43,277 nucleotides of DNA. It comes from VXMO01 sp034422835 (GTDB taxonomy: Bacteria > Chloroflexota > Dehalococcoidia > UBA6926). The stretch lies in contig DAOUJJ010000020.1 of the NCBI GenBank assembly GCA_034422835.1, forward strand, positions 1 through 43,277, in the 5' to 3' direction. The notes under the pieces were generated by a model that saw nothing but the letters and a program-made list of their open reading frames with translations, made no database searches and was not told where the DNA came from. The position numbers and the translations under genes are program-made. The first letter of the stretch is position 1. Each line of letters opens with the position of its first letter. Of this stretch, positions 16,229-23,492 are shown piece by piece.

Positions 16229-17056
16229 TCACACCTCAAGCGGCGTATCGTCCCGGTTCGCCCATTCCCGCATGGAACCGTCGTAGTTCCGTGTGCTTTC
16301 ATAACCAACAAGCCGCATGACGAATACTCCGTGCGCCGCACGGATGCCGCCCTGTCAATACGTGTAAACGTTCTTGTCCGGCGTGATGCCGTGTTCTGAC
16401 AGCAGCCGCCGTATCTCGGACGCCGACTTGAACCGATGCGTTTCGCGGTCCATGAGGTTCAGCCACTCAAGGTGAACGGCGCCCGGAATATGCCCCGCTC
16501 GCGCGTTGGCACGGTTGTTGGATCCGTCCCATTCGCCGTCGGTGCGAACGTCCCAAACGACGGAATCCTCCAACGTGCACGCCTCCTTCAATCCGTCCAC
16601 CGTCACCAGCATGGAGTCGTCGAGTTTAGGGGTAAATGTCACGCCCTCCGCTCGCGCCGGTCGCTGGAAACTGATCGTGTGGCCGCCTGTGACCCAGCCG
16701 CGCCAGCCGCCATTCAGAACCCGCGCGTCGCGGTGCCCGTACGTGTTGAGCACCCACCAAAGGCGGGCCGCCGTCACGCTCTGCGCGTTGTCGTAAGAGA
16801 TCACCAATGTGTCATCGCCGATGCCCAGCCCCTCGCACATCTCCTTGAACTGCGAGGGCGTCATCATCAGCGTGCGATTTGTGTCAGGGTCTTTCACGAA
16901 GTTGTCCGGGATCAGAACCGAACCCGGGATATGGCCCCTGTTGTAGCCCGCGTCAACGTCGCAGTCCACAACAACAACGTTGGCATCATTCAGGTGCTCT
17001 GCCAGCCAAGCCGCCTCCACCAGGTACTCCGGATGGGCATAGTCCTCGGTAGTCAT
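16229..17056 (-). CDS. Probable selenocysteine-containing two-domain rhodanese (sulfurtransferase)
   Basis: Two-domain rhodaneses pass sulfane sulfur from thiosulfate or 3-mercaptopyruvate to an acceptor through an active-site cysteine. Domain 1 (about 1-125) has RGHIPGSVLI and VLNGGWRGWVTGG; domain 2 has WDVRTDGEWDG and ARAGHIPGAVHLEW. The normal active-site loop is Y-C-Q-G-G-I-R-A. Here it reads NVYTY, then UGA (16355-16357), then QGGIRAAHGVFVMRLVGYE, STRNYDGSMREWANRDDTPL and a regular UGA stop at 16229-16231. The internal UGA thus replaces exactly the catalytic cysteine, and the full C-terminus is conserved. Read through as selenocysteine (residue 234), the protein is 275 residues, normal for the family. 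A perfect hairpin follows the UGA (separate entry). GGGGGAG precedes the ATG. Alternatives are a nonsense mutation or a base error of TGC. No sel genes lie in this window. Confidence 0.8.
16328..16344 (-). promoter_or_regulatory. Candidate bacterial SECIS element
   Basis: In the mRNA, UCCGUGC (16344-16338) pairs perfectly with GCACGGA (16334-16328) around a GGC loop (16337-16335). The stem begins 11 nt, and the loop 18 nt, after the in-frame UGA. Bacterial SECIS elements are short hairpins inside the coding region just after the UGA, with a G early in the apical loop and about this spacing. The sequence also has to encode the conserved IRAAHG, so chance pairing in GC-rich DNA cannot be excluded. 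Confidence 0.6.
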
Positions 17057-17157
17057 TACATTCTCCCCCTCGGCGAGCCTTCCATGCGCCCGGGATTCCT
17101 CACCGACAGTATGCCATCACATTGACTCTCACCCGCCTGCCTCTTATGCCGCGCATG

Positions 17158-17163
17158 TAGAAT
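17158..17163 (+). promoter_or_regulatory. Putative -10 box of a leaderless promoter
   Basis: TAGAAT ends 6 nt before the ATG of the sulfite-oxidase-like gene, with no Shine-Dalgarno sequence in between. A TTGACT at 17122-17127 is too far upstream to pair with it, but could pair with the weaker TATGCC at 17145-17150. Confidence 0.45.
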
Positions 17164-17169
17164 TGGGTT

Positions 17170-17781
17170 ATGAGCATCATCGACAAAGCACAGCGGATGT
17201 TCGGCGGCGCAGCAGCGGTGGACAAGGATCGTGTTCCGCCCGGCCAAACCGTCACGCAGAAGTTTCCCGTGCTCTCGTACGGGCAAATCCCGCAGATTGA
17301 CCTCGGCACGTGGACGTTTGAGGTCATCGGCCTCGTTGACAACCCGATTCGCTTCACGTGGGAGCAATTTCTCGCTCGCGCTAATGACACCGTCACCACG
17401 GACTTTCACTGCGTCACGGGATGGTCCCGCCTCGACAATCGATGGGAAGGCGTCTTTGTGCGTGATCTCTTTGATGAAGCACAAATCCGTCCAACCGCCA
17501 CCCACGTCATGGCTCATTGCTACGGCGGCTACACAACGAATTTGCCTCTGGCGGCGTTGCTGAACCCCGATGTCCTGATTGCTCATCGGCACGACGGCGC
17601 GCCGTTGGAAACTGAACACGGCGGACCTGCCCGCCTCATCGTGCCTGACCGCTACGCATACAAGAGCGCCAAGTGGATCAAGGCGCTGGAACTCATGCCG
17701 GAGAACAAGCGCGGCTTTTGGGAACTCCACGGCTACAACGGCAACGGAGATCCGTGGCGCTCAGAACGCTACGACTTCTAA
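17170..17781 (+). CDS. Sulfite oxidase-like molybdopterin-dependent oxidoreductase
   Basis: A 203-residue protein of the oxidoreductase molybdopterin-binding (sulfite oxidase / YedY-like) fold. C81 in DFHCVTGWS is the expected cysteine ligand of molybdenum. Other family segments are GTWTFEVIGLVDNP, FTWEQFLA, AHCYGGYTTNLPL, HGGPARLIVPDRYAYKSAKWIKALEL and the C-terminal FWELHGYNGNGDPW. It is the short form with the cofactor domain only and no dimerisation domain; no signal peptide is seen, so it may act in the cytoplasm. It is divergent from the rhodanese gene, which suggests a shared role in sulfur metabolism, though the substrate is not known. Confidence 0.88.
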   Translation: MSIIDKAQRMFGGAAAVDKDRVPPGQTVTQKFPVLSYGQIPQIDLGTWTFEVIGLVDNPIRFTWEQFLARANDTVTTDFHCVTGWSRLDNRWEGVFVRDLFDEAQIRPTATHVMAHCYGGYTTNLPLAALLNPDVLIAHRHDGAPLETEHGGPARLIVPDRYAYKSAKWIKALELMPENKRGFWELHGYNGNGDPWRSERYDF

Positions 17782-17785
17782 TCCC

Positions 17786-18160
17786 CTACCGCCGCCGCGT
17801 TATCTCCACCCACGCTGCATCAAGCGTCCCCCTGATGGGCGCGGACGGCTTTCTGACCCGGATACGCACCGCCTCAATCGGCAGCTCATCGAGCAGGCGT
17901 TGAGCTGCCTCCTCCGCGAGGCTCTCTAACAGCGCGTGCGGCGGCCCCTCCACCACTCCCTGCACGATCTCGAATGCCCGCCCATAGTCGGCCGTGTGGT
18001 TCAGATCGTCGGAATGTCCCGCGACGGACAGGTCCATGGACATTTCCAAATCGACGACGAACCGCTGTCCCACCGCCTGCTCCTCCGCCGTCGCGCCATG
18101 GTGCCCGTAGAAAACCATGCCCGCGATCCCGATGAGGTCCTGCGGCTCGTATTCGTTCAC
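17786..18160 (-). CDS. folB: Dihydroneopterin aldolase
   Basis: FolB cleaves 7,8-dihydroneopterin to 6-hydroxymethyl-dihydropterin and glycolaldehyde in folate synthesis. The 124-residue protein has the family pattern: FYGHHGATAEEQAVGQRFVV (about 17-36), SDDLNHTADYG near 50-60, LLESLAEEAAQRLL near 78-91 and VRIRVRKPSAPI near 97-108. E26-type and lysine residues of the active site fall in the first and last of these. The stop lies 4 nt from the stop of the convergent sulfite-oxidase-like gene. The rhomboid gene lies just upstream on the same strand. Confidence 0.93.
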   Translation of the reverse strand: MNEYEPQDLIGIAGMVFYGHHGATAEEQAVGQRFVVDLEMSMDLSVAGHSDDLNHTADYGRAFEIVQGVVEGPPHALLESLAEEAAQRLLDELPIEAVRIRVRKPSAPIRGTLDAAWVEITRRR

Positions 18161-18181
18161 CGGTCTTCGCCTCCTGAAACG

Positions 18182-19012
18182 CTAACGGCGTCGATAGGGT
18201 GGATACCGCGGCGGCATCGGCGGCTCGTAGTAGTCGTCATCGTCATCATCGTACTGGTACAGTCGTGATCGACCCGTTTCATACCTGTTTGGCTGCCAGA
18301 TCCGTTCCCGCCTCAAGACACGCCATCCCGCAACGATCCCCGCGCCCGCAACGAATCCGCCAACGTGCGCCCAGTGGGCCACGCCGCCACCGCCTCCTGC
18401 CACGACAAGCCCCCCGACGCCCTGGAAAAGCTGAATGACCATCCACATGACCAGCAGCCACACTGCCGGTATCTCCATCACCGTAATCAAGCCCATCATG
18501 AACAGCGTTCGAACCCGACGGCGTGGGAAAAGCAGCAGGTACGCTCCCAGAATGCCCGCGATCGCTCCGCTCGCTCCGATTGCCGGAATCGTACTGTCCC
18601 AGTTGAACAGGATGTGCGTGGCGGAGGCGAGAACGCCGGTCGCCAGGTAGAACACGAGAAACCCCACGCGCCCGAAATGGTGCTCAAGGTTGTCGCCAAA
18701 CACCCATAGGAACACCATGTTGCCCAGGATGTGCGCCCACCCCCCGTGCAGGAACATCGACGTGAACAGCGTCACCCACGTCGGGACAATCGGCGCGACG
18801 GCGGCATTCTGCGGCAGCGCCGCGAGCGAGTCGAACAGTTCGCCGTCGGTGAACTCAAGCGGCACAACGCCGAACCGGAAATGAAAGATACCCCGCTGTC
18901 CGGGGTCCAGGATGATTGTGTATAGGAACGCGAGGACATTGATGACGATTAAGGTGATGGTCAGCCACGGCGCGCCGTGCCGTTCGCCGGCGTTATCCGA
19001 AAGAGGAATCAT
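18182..19012 (-). CDS. Rhomboid family intramembrane serine protease
   Basis: Rhomboids cut membrane proteins inside the bilayer. The protein begins MIPLSDNAGERHGAP, the usual rhomboid start, so I place the start at 19012 (GAGG 5 nt upstream) and not at the in-frame ATG at 19039. It has six or so membrane segments. The catalytic serine is in GASGAIAGILGAY (S157 counted from 19039, S148 from 19012) and the catalytic histidine in AHWAHVGGFVAG (H216). The HGGWAHILGNMVFLWVFG loop is also typical. A short polar tail rich in aspartate, tyrosine and proline ends the protein. No substrate can be inferred. Confidence 0.92.
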   Translation of the reverse strand: MIPLSDNAGERHGAPWLTITLIVINVLAFLYTIILDPGQRGIFHFRFGVVPLEFTDGELFDSLAALPQNAAVAPIVPTWVTLFTSMFLHGGWAHILGNMVFLWVFGDNLEHHFGRVGFLVFYLATGVLASATHILFNWDSTIPAIGASGAIAGILGAYLLLFPRRRVRTLFMMGLITVMEIPAVWLLVMWMVIQLFQGVGGLVVAGGGGGVAHWAHVGGFVAGAGIVAGWRVLRRERIWQPNRYETGRSRLYQYDDDDDDYYEPPMPPRYPPYRRR

Positions 19013-19119
19013 GCCGGCCTCGCGCCGACGCGGCTGCAACGCGTCGGCGGCGCTCCCCCGTCTACAATGAAACCCGATGCGCTCCGGCGCGCGACTCTAC
19101 TGATGGAAGGCATAAACGT

Positions 19120-20325
19120 ATGAGTGGCCCACTTGAAGGTCTCCGAATCGTCGATTTAACCCGCATCCTCGCGGGCCCGTTCGCAACAATGATTCTATCC
19201 GACATGGGCGCGGAGGTCATAAAGGTCGAACGACCCGAGGGCGGCGACCTCTCCCGCGGCACAGGCCCATTCTTCGAGGGGGAGAGCTACTACTTCGTCA
19301 GCGTCAATCGCGGCAAGAAGAGCGTTGCGCTGAACCTTGCCCACCCGGACGGCCAGCAGGCGCTCAAGGATATCGCTGCTGAGTGCGACGTTCTCGTGGA
19401 GAACTTTGTCCCCGGCACGATGGCCAATTTCGGCCTCTCCTACGATGACTTGCAGGCGGTGAATCCCCGCCTCGTCTATTGCTCCATCTCCGGCTTTGGC
19501 CAGACCGGCCCCTACGCCCAGCGTCCTGCGTTGGACATCATCGTGCAGGCCATGGGCGGCATCATGAGCATCACCGGCGAGCCCAACGGCGGCCCCGTTC
19601 GCCCCGGCAGCTCGCTTGGCGACATGATTGCCGGTCTCTTTGCAACAACCGCCATCCTCGCCGCCGTGCAGGAACGGGAACGTAGCGGGCAGGGGCAGTA
19701 CATCGACGTCTCAATGCTGGAGTGCCAACTGGCCATCCTTGAGGCCGCCGTTGGCCGATACGTCTCAACCGGACACGTTCCCGGCCCCATCGGCACCCGC
19801 CATCCCTCGTTCACGCCGTTCCAGGCGTTCAAGACGGCGGACGACTGGATCGTTGTGGCGATTGTCGGCGGCGTGAACGATCAGTGGCCGCTGTTCTGCG
19901 CCGCCATCGACCGCGTAGACCTGATCGATGATGTCCGCTACGTCGATGGCTATCACCGCACCCTGAACTACGATCAACTGATTCCCGAACTGGAGGCGGC
20001 GCTTGCCTCCAAGCCCGCCGAGCAATGGCTGCGCGAGTTTGGCCGACTCGGCATCGCATGCGGCCCCGTCAATCGGATAGATCAGGTGCTGGCGGATGAG
20101 CAGGTCCAGGATCGCGGCGCGATGGTGGATGTCCCGCACCCGCGCGTCGGCAGCATCCCCGTCGTCAACTCCCCCCTGCGCTTCTCGCGCACCCCCGTCG
20201 GCGACCTTGGCCCCGCCCCGGACCTCGGAGAACACAACGAAACCGTCCTGCAAGGACTAACCGGCTACACGGATGAAACGCTGGAACGGCTACGGGCAGA
20301 GGGCGTCATCGTAGCAGAGGAGTGA
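19120..20325 (+). CDS. CaiB/BaiF family CoA-transferase
   Basis: Class III CoA-transferases move CoA between carboxylic acids through an aspartyl-CoA intermediate. The 401-residue protein starts with LEGLRIVDLTRILAGPFATM and has D168 in GSSLGDMIAGLFATTAILAA as the expected catalytic aspartate. The C-terminal GPVNRIDQVLADEQVQDRGA and GEHNETVL segments are also typical. Length and layout are those of complete enzymes. GGAAGG precedes the ATG and TACAAT at 19062-19067 could be a -10 box. No dehydrogenase or lyase partner is adjacent, so the acid substrate is unknown. Confidence 0.93.
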   Translation: MSGPLEGLRIVDLTRILAGPFATMILSDMGAEVIKVERPEGGDLSRGTGPFFEGESYYFVSVNRGKKSVALNLAHPDGQQALKDIAAECDVLVENFVPGTMANFGLSYDDLQAVNPRLVYCSISGFGQTGPYAQRPALDIIVQAMGGIMSITGEPNGGPVRPGSSLGDMIAGLFATTAILAAVQERERSGQGQYIDVSMLECQLAILEAAVGRYVSTGHVPGPIGTRHPSFTPFQAFKTADDWIVVAIVGGVNDQWPLFCAAIDRVDLIDDVRYVDGYHRTLNYDQLIPELEAALASKPAEQWLREFGRLGIACGPVNRIDQVLADEQVQDRGAMVDVPHPRVGSIPVVNSPLRFSRTPVGDLGPAPDLGEHNETVLQGLTGYTDETLERLRAEGVIVAEE

Positions 20326-20338
20326 TGGGGTTGAGTTG

Positions 20339-21403
20339 CTAGCCCTCATTCGCCGCGCGGTACGCATCAAAAAGAGCATCAAGGGCATCTTCGGAGAACG
20401 TGTCATAAAGCCAGGCGTCCGATTTATCGCGTGGTTCAACATCGAACTTTTCCCATAGAGTTTCAGAGTGTCCGGGAGCGTACCTATCGAAGTACGGCCG
20501 ATAAAGATAGACAAACGGTCGGCCGTTGTCGCTCCCCACAATTGAGAGGTGGGTACCATGTTTCGGCATGAGAACCTGTAACCCTGCGCCACCGCGCTTG
20601 TATCGATAACTTACGAAACGAGCCAACCCGCTGCTTTGTAGTCGTTTTACAAAGGCTAGGAGTTGGTCGAATCGTGATCGTGACTCTTCGGGAAGTTCAC
20701 TGATTGATTCCATGAACTCTGATGCATCCGGCACCCGCTCCGGTGCCTGATTGACTTCCGCTGCCCGTGTCTCCTGCTCTCGGCTTCTTGCTGTAACTAG
20801 ATAATCTTCTGCCTCTGGCAGGGGGATGACCTGGTCGATGTCTAGGAGAAGTTTGCCTTGGTGGCGGTACGCCCGGGCGCGGACACAGCGAATATCAAGC
20901 CCCATTTCATTCAGCCATAGGACGGACGTCGTGATTTCTCGGTTAAAATCCTCCGAAACGAGGATGATACGCGGGCGCTCAGTCGCGATGGATAGTTCTT
21001 CGTCCGCCGTCAACCCGAGATGGTCGCGGATCTGCTCCTCAGCCGTTCCATTGATGCCCTTGCCGCGCAGATAGCCGGCGTGTCCCGCGACGATGCGTTG
21101 GGTAGTGGAGTTCGCCAGCATCGCCGCATACCGAATAGCCTGCAACTCCATATGAACGCCGTCACCACGCTTCAACTCAACGACGACCAATCTCCCAGAC
21201 GAATCGATGCAAAGCAGGTCGATATACCGCCAGGCATCCTCCCAATCTGTGAACTCATCCGCGATGACGAGCAGGCCCTGCTCGATGATTTCAGGATGCT
21301 CTCGCAACGCTTCCTGCAGATCAGCCTCCAGGACGCCTTGCTCATGAAAAGAAGTCCTGTCGATTCCCGTCAGGCTCTTATCGCTCATCTCGTACAGCAT
21401 CAT
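20339..21403 (-). CDS. NucS/DUF91-like PD-(D/E)XK nuclease
   Basis: The N-terminal half of this 354-residue protein carries a NucS-type nuclease pattern: LEADLQEALREHPEII (25-40), YIDLLCIDSSGRLVVVELKR (60-79) and ELQAIRYAAML (86-96). Likely catalytic residues are D62, E76, K78 and Q88. The C-terminal half (about 230-354) is charged and unrecognised, with a region (LLAFVKRLQSSGLARF, LSIVGSDNGRPFVYLYRP) that resembles a second small domain. NucS/EndoMS enzymes cut mismatched DNA in actinobacteria and archaea, but their C-terminal domain arrangement differs, so the function here may be DNA repair or defence. The gene is more AT-rich than its neighbours and lies beside a tRNA gene. The start may be the second of two adjacent ATG codons. 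Confidence 0.75.
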   Translation of the reverse strand: MMLYEMSDKSLTGIDRTSFHEQGVLEADLQEALREHPEIIEQGLLVIADEFTDWEDAWRYIDLLCIDSSGRLVVVELKRGDGVHMELQAIRYAAMLANSTTQRIVAGHAGYLRGKGINGTAEEQIRDHLGLTADEELSIATERPRIILVSEDFNREITTSVLWLNEMGLDIRCVRARAYRHQGKLLLDIDQVIPLPEAEDYLVTARSREQETRAAEVNQAPERVPDASEFMESISELPEESRSRFDQLLAFVKRLQSSGLARFVSYRYKRGGAGLQVLMPKHGTHLSIVGSDNGRPFVYLYRPYFDRYAPGHSETLWEKFDVEPRDKSDAWLYDTFSEDALDALFDAYRAANEG

Positions 21404-21457
21404 TCCCCACCAAACGCTCAGACATGTTTAATTCCGACCATGTACCTATAAGAATAC

Positions 21458-21534
21458 TGGCGTCCCCGGTGGGACTCGAACCCACAACCTGCGGATTAGA
21501 AGTCCGCTGCTCTGTCCGGTTGAGCTACAGGGAC
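21458..21534 (-). tRNA. tRNA-Arg (anticodon UCU)
   Basis: On the minus strand the 77-nt gene folds as a full cloverleaf: acceptor GTCCCTG / CGGGGAC (one T-G pair), D-stem GCTC/GAGC, anticodon stem GCGGA/TCCGC with loop CTTCTAA (anticodon TCT), T-stem GTGGG/CCCAC with loop TTCGAGT, discriminator G and an encoded CCA (21458-21460). It reads AGA codons. Confidence 0.95.
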
Positions 21535-21643
21535 GCGCTGAGGCCGCGGCATCCCATCCATGATAGCGCCGCGAATCTATGGGCGAAGCCGCGCGCCTTA
21601 CACGCCCGTCGATGATGGAATAGGCAACAGCAGTTTTACGCGC

Positions 21644-22186
21644 TTAGGCGCTGGATTCGGCGGACTTGTTCTGCGGAGGCGGGGCGTCCACAACGTCCGG
21701 CAGCCACGTATACACGCGGTGGAGCGGTCTGCCTGCGCCCCCCAACTGAGACACGCTCTTGATCTCCAGCCCGCCGATGTCGGCCTTCGTCGTCCACTTG
21801 CGTTGAACGACCGCGCCCGCTCTGAACGATCCGATAAGCGCCAGGGCGGAAAGCCCCATCGCCTGCGGCAGCCGTCCGACCCGATTGCGCGTGCCGAGGA
21901 TCATTCCTGTCAGCAGGGCAGTCGTCATGCCGCCGAGCAGGAAATTCGTGCCGCAGAACGGCGAAATAGCCAGGTCGGATTCCCCCGCCCGCAGCCGCTC
22001 GACGGCCTCCTTGGCAGCCTCCTCGATGCGGTCTGCCGTTGTGGGGCCATAGACGAAGAACCCGTCCTGCTTGGCGCTGCCGCCGAGCCGACCGAACTGG
22101 TCATATTTGCGACCGAGCACGGCAATCGTCGCGTGCTCAATCGCGTGGTTCTGTCGGATGCGGTCTATCAGCTCAAGAATATCCAT
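21644..22186 (-). CDS. DUF6391-type membrane-associated protein
   Basis: The protein begins MDILELIDRIRQNHAIEHAT, then has KQDGFFVYGPTTADRI, ERLRAGESDLAISPFCGTNF and two hydrophobic segments (LLGGMTTALLTGMILG and LPQAMGLSALALIGSF). The NHAIEHAT, CGTN and G-F-Y-G motifs match DUF6391, an uncharacterised family I associate with Chloroflexota and cyanobacteria. An in-frame upstream ATG at 22225 would add 13 residues; the start at 22186 fits the family better. The conserved histidines, glutamate and cysteine suggest a metal or redox site, but no function is known. Confidence 0.7.
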   Translation of the reverse strand: MDILELIDRIRQNHAIEHATIAVLGRKYDQFGRLGGSAKQDGFFVYGPTTADRIEEAAKEAVERLRAGESDLAISPFCGTNFLLGGMTTALLTGMILGTRNRVGRLPQAMGLSALALIGSFRAGAVVQRKWTTKADIGGLEIKSVSQLGGAGRPLHRVYTWLPDVVDAPPPQNKSAESSA

Positions 22187-22253
22187 CACACTTTCGAGTA
22201 TGGGAACGACCGCAAACAGGGTCAAGGGAAGTCAATCGGTGCTGAAACGCGAC

Positions 22254-22523
22254 CTATAGGTTACGGAGCAGTCTGTCGTATTCAGTGTGCGGGCCAATCC
22301 AATACCAAGCTACTGTATCATCGTCGACCACACCCAACGCGCGGTACCTTCTTCCTATCCGAATCGAATAGATTTGCCGACCTGCACGCACCCTTTTGAA
22401 CTGTAAACTGCGTTGGTAAGGATCAGACATGAACTCACGGAATGTCCTCAGCGCTTGTTCCTGTACACGTTTCGGCAGTCTGGCGTATGCCTCTCTGAAG
22501 CTTCTACGCGTGATTGATCTCAA
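22254..22523 (-). CDS. RelE/ParE-superfamily toxin
   Basis: This 89-residue basic protein has the RelE-fold pattern: SFREAYARLPKRVQEQALRT at the N-terminus, then LQFKRVRAGRQIYSIRIGRR and YRALGVVDDDTVAWYWIGPH with a terminal TEYDRLLRNL. RelE-type toxins usually cut mRNA on the ribosome. Its ATG overlaps the stop codon of the gene just upstream, which encodes an acidic 85-residue protein. That is the standard antitoxin-then-toxin arrangement. The gene is more AT-rich than the surrounding chromosome. Confidence 0.8.
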   Translation of the reverse strand: MRSITRRSFREAYARLPKRVQEQALRTFREFMSDPYQRSLQFKRVRAGRQIYSIRIGRRYRALGVVDDDTVAWYWIGPHTEYDRLLRNL

Positions 22524-22777
22524 GTTTGCAGGTCTTCCAAATTGAGGGGTTCTGTGCGACCGGCCCGAACATCCTCAAGCACTTCCTTCTCCATTTTCGC
22601 TAACAGGACTTCTGATTCGGGACGCGCGAACAATTCCTCCCATCGGGCATCGCCGTCGATGTCGTCCCACTCCTCTACGATCTCCATTTCCTCAAGCACG
22701 ATTCCGGCAATCCGAGCCTGATCCTCATCGGGCAGTTCGGCTGCCTTTTCAAACGCCTGTTGCAGTAGCTTATTCAT
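22520..22777 (-). CDS. Putative antitoxin of the RelE-type toxin
   Basis: An 85-residue, strongly acidic protein starting MNKLLQQAFEKAAELPDEDQ, followed by ARIAGIVLEEMEIVEEWDDI. The N-terminus (helical, with ELPDEDQARIA) resembles small antitoxins of RelE/ParE systems. AAGGGG lies 7 nt before the ATG at 22777. Its stop overlaps the toxin start. The same frame stays open far upstream (to 23950), but that part is antisense to hpt and the VOC gene and is not part of this protein. The antitoxin role is inferred from size, charge and position. Confidence 0.75.
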   Translation of the reverse strand: MNKLLQQAFEKAAELPDEDQARIAGIVLEEMEIVEEWDDIDGDARWEELFARPESEVLLAKMEKEVLEDVRAGRTEPLNLEDLQT

Positions 22778-22828
22778 CACAGTGCCCCTTAGCTCTGCGT
22801 CAAGTATACGCCGCTTAGCTGCGTCCGC

Positions 22829-22834
22829 TATGCT
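22829..22834 (+). promoter_or_regulatory. Putative -10 box of a leaderless hpt promoter
   Basis: TATGCT ends exactly 6 nt before the ATG at 22841 and there is no Shine-Dalgarno sequence. It is divergent from the antitoxin gene, whose start lies 51 nt away. Confidence 0.35.
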
Positions 22835-22840
22835 TTCCAT

Positions 22841-23455
22841 ATGGCCTCCGGCACAGAGAAAACCCGGCGGAATAACGGCCTTGAGGGCCCCGCCGCCAAG
22901 GGCGTCGATCGCGTCCTCATCAGCAAGACGCGCCTCCAACGCCGCGTGAAACAAATGGCGGCCCAGCTGAGCGCCGAGTATGCGGACGGAGAGATCGTCT
23001 GCGTCGGCGCGCTGAACGGGGTCATCTGTTTCCTCGCGGACCTTGTGCGGGAGATGGACATCCCCGCGCCGGTGGAGCTTGTTCACGTTGACCGCTTTAT
23101 CGATGAACGCGGCCACACCGTTGAGATGCCCAATCCGTTCCGTGAGAGCCTGCGCGGCCGCGACATCCTCATCGTTGAGGACATTGTGGACACCGGTGTC
23201 ACACTCAAGCTGCTGGTCGATAAGGTGCTCGCGGAGAATCCCGCATCGGTCAAAGTCTGCACGCTCCTGGACAAGCCGGCCCACCGCGAAGTTGACGTTC
23301 AGATCGATTATGTCGGCTTCTCGATAGACCCGGTCTTTGTCGTGGGCTACGGCCTCGACTACGAGGGGTTCTACCGTAACCTGCCGTTCGTTGGTGTGGT
23401 GGACAGCGCGGTCTGGCCGCCCGCGCTGCTTGAACGTCCCAAGATTGACTCCTAG
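22841..23455 (+). CDS. hpt: Hypoxanthine phosphoribosyltransferase
   Basis: This enzyme salvages hypoxanthine or guanine with PRPP to give IMP or GMP. The 204-residue protein has the PRPP-binding motif DILIVEDIVDTGVTL (108-122), the upstream flexible-loop region (VELVHVDRFIDERG), VCVGALNGVICFLADL (53-68) and the late D-F-V-V-G-Y-G-L-D-type motif as PVFVVGYGLDYEGFYRNLPF. An N-terminal extension of about 20 polar residues precedes the domain, so a later start is possible, but no better ribosome-binding site is present. Confidence 0.9.
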   Translation: MASGTEKTRRNNGLEGPAAKGVDRVLISKTRLQRRVKQMAAQLSAEYADGEIVCVGALNGVICFLADLVREMDIPAPVELVHVDRFIDERGHTVEMPNPFRESLRGRDILIVEDIVDTGVTLKLLVDKVLAENPASVKVCTLLDKPAHREVDVQIDYVGFSIDPVFVVGYGLDYEGFYRNLPFVGVVDSAVWPPALLERPKIDS

Positions 23456-23464
23456 TAACCTTCT

Positions 23465-23492
23465 GCTCCATGGAGAGGGTTGGGGTGAGGGC
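23465..23492. repeat. Weak copy of the hairpin repeat family E
   Basis: CTCCATGGAGAGGGTTGGGG and the following bases resemble the tail of the element at 12609-12644, here with a short palindrome CTCCATGGAG. Confidence 0.4.

Noticed and set aside
16229..16354. Rhodanese 3' part as a separate gene or the whole as a pseudogene
   Set aside because: There is no independent start, no frameshift and only one in-frame UGA, placed at the catalytic cysteine; a decaying gene would be expected to carry further damage. A sequencing error of TGC remains possible.
21560..22399. 279-codon plus-strand open frame
   Set aside because: It is antisense to the DUF6391 gene and overlaps the toxin gene; no motif is visible.
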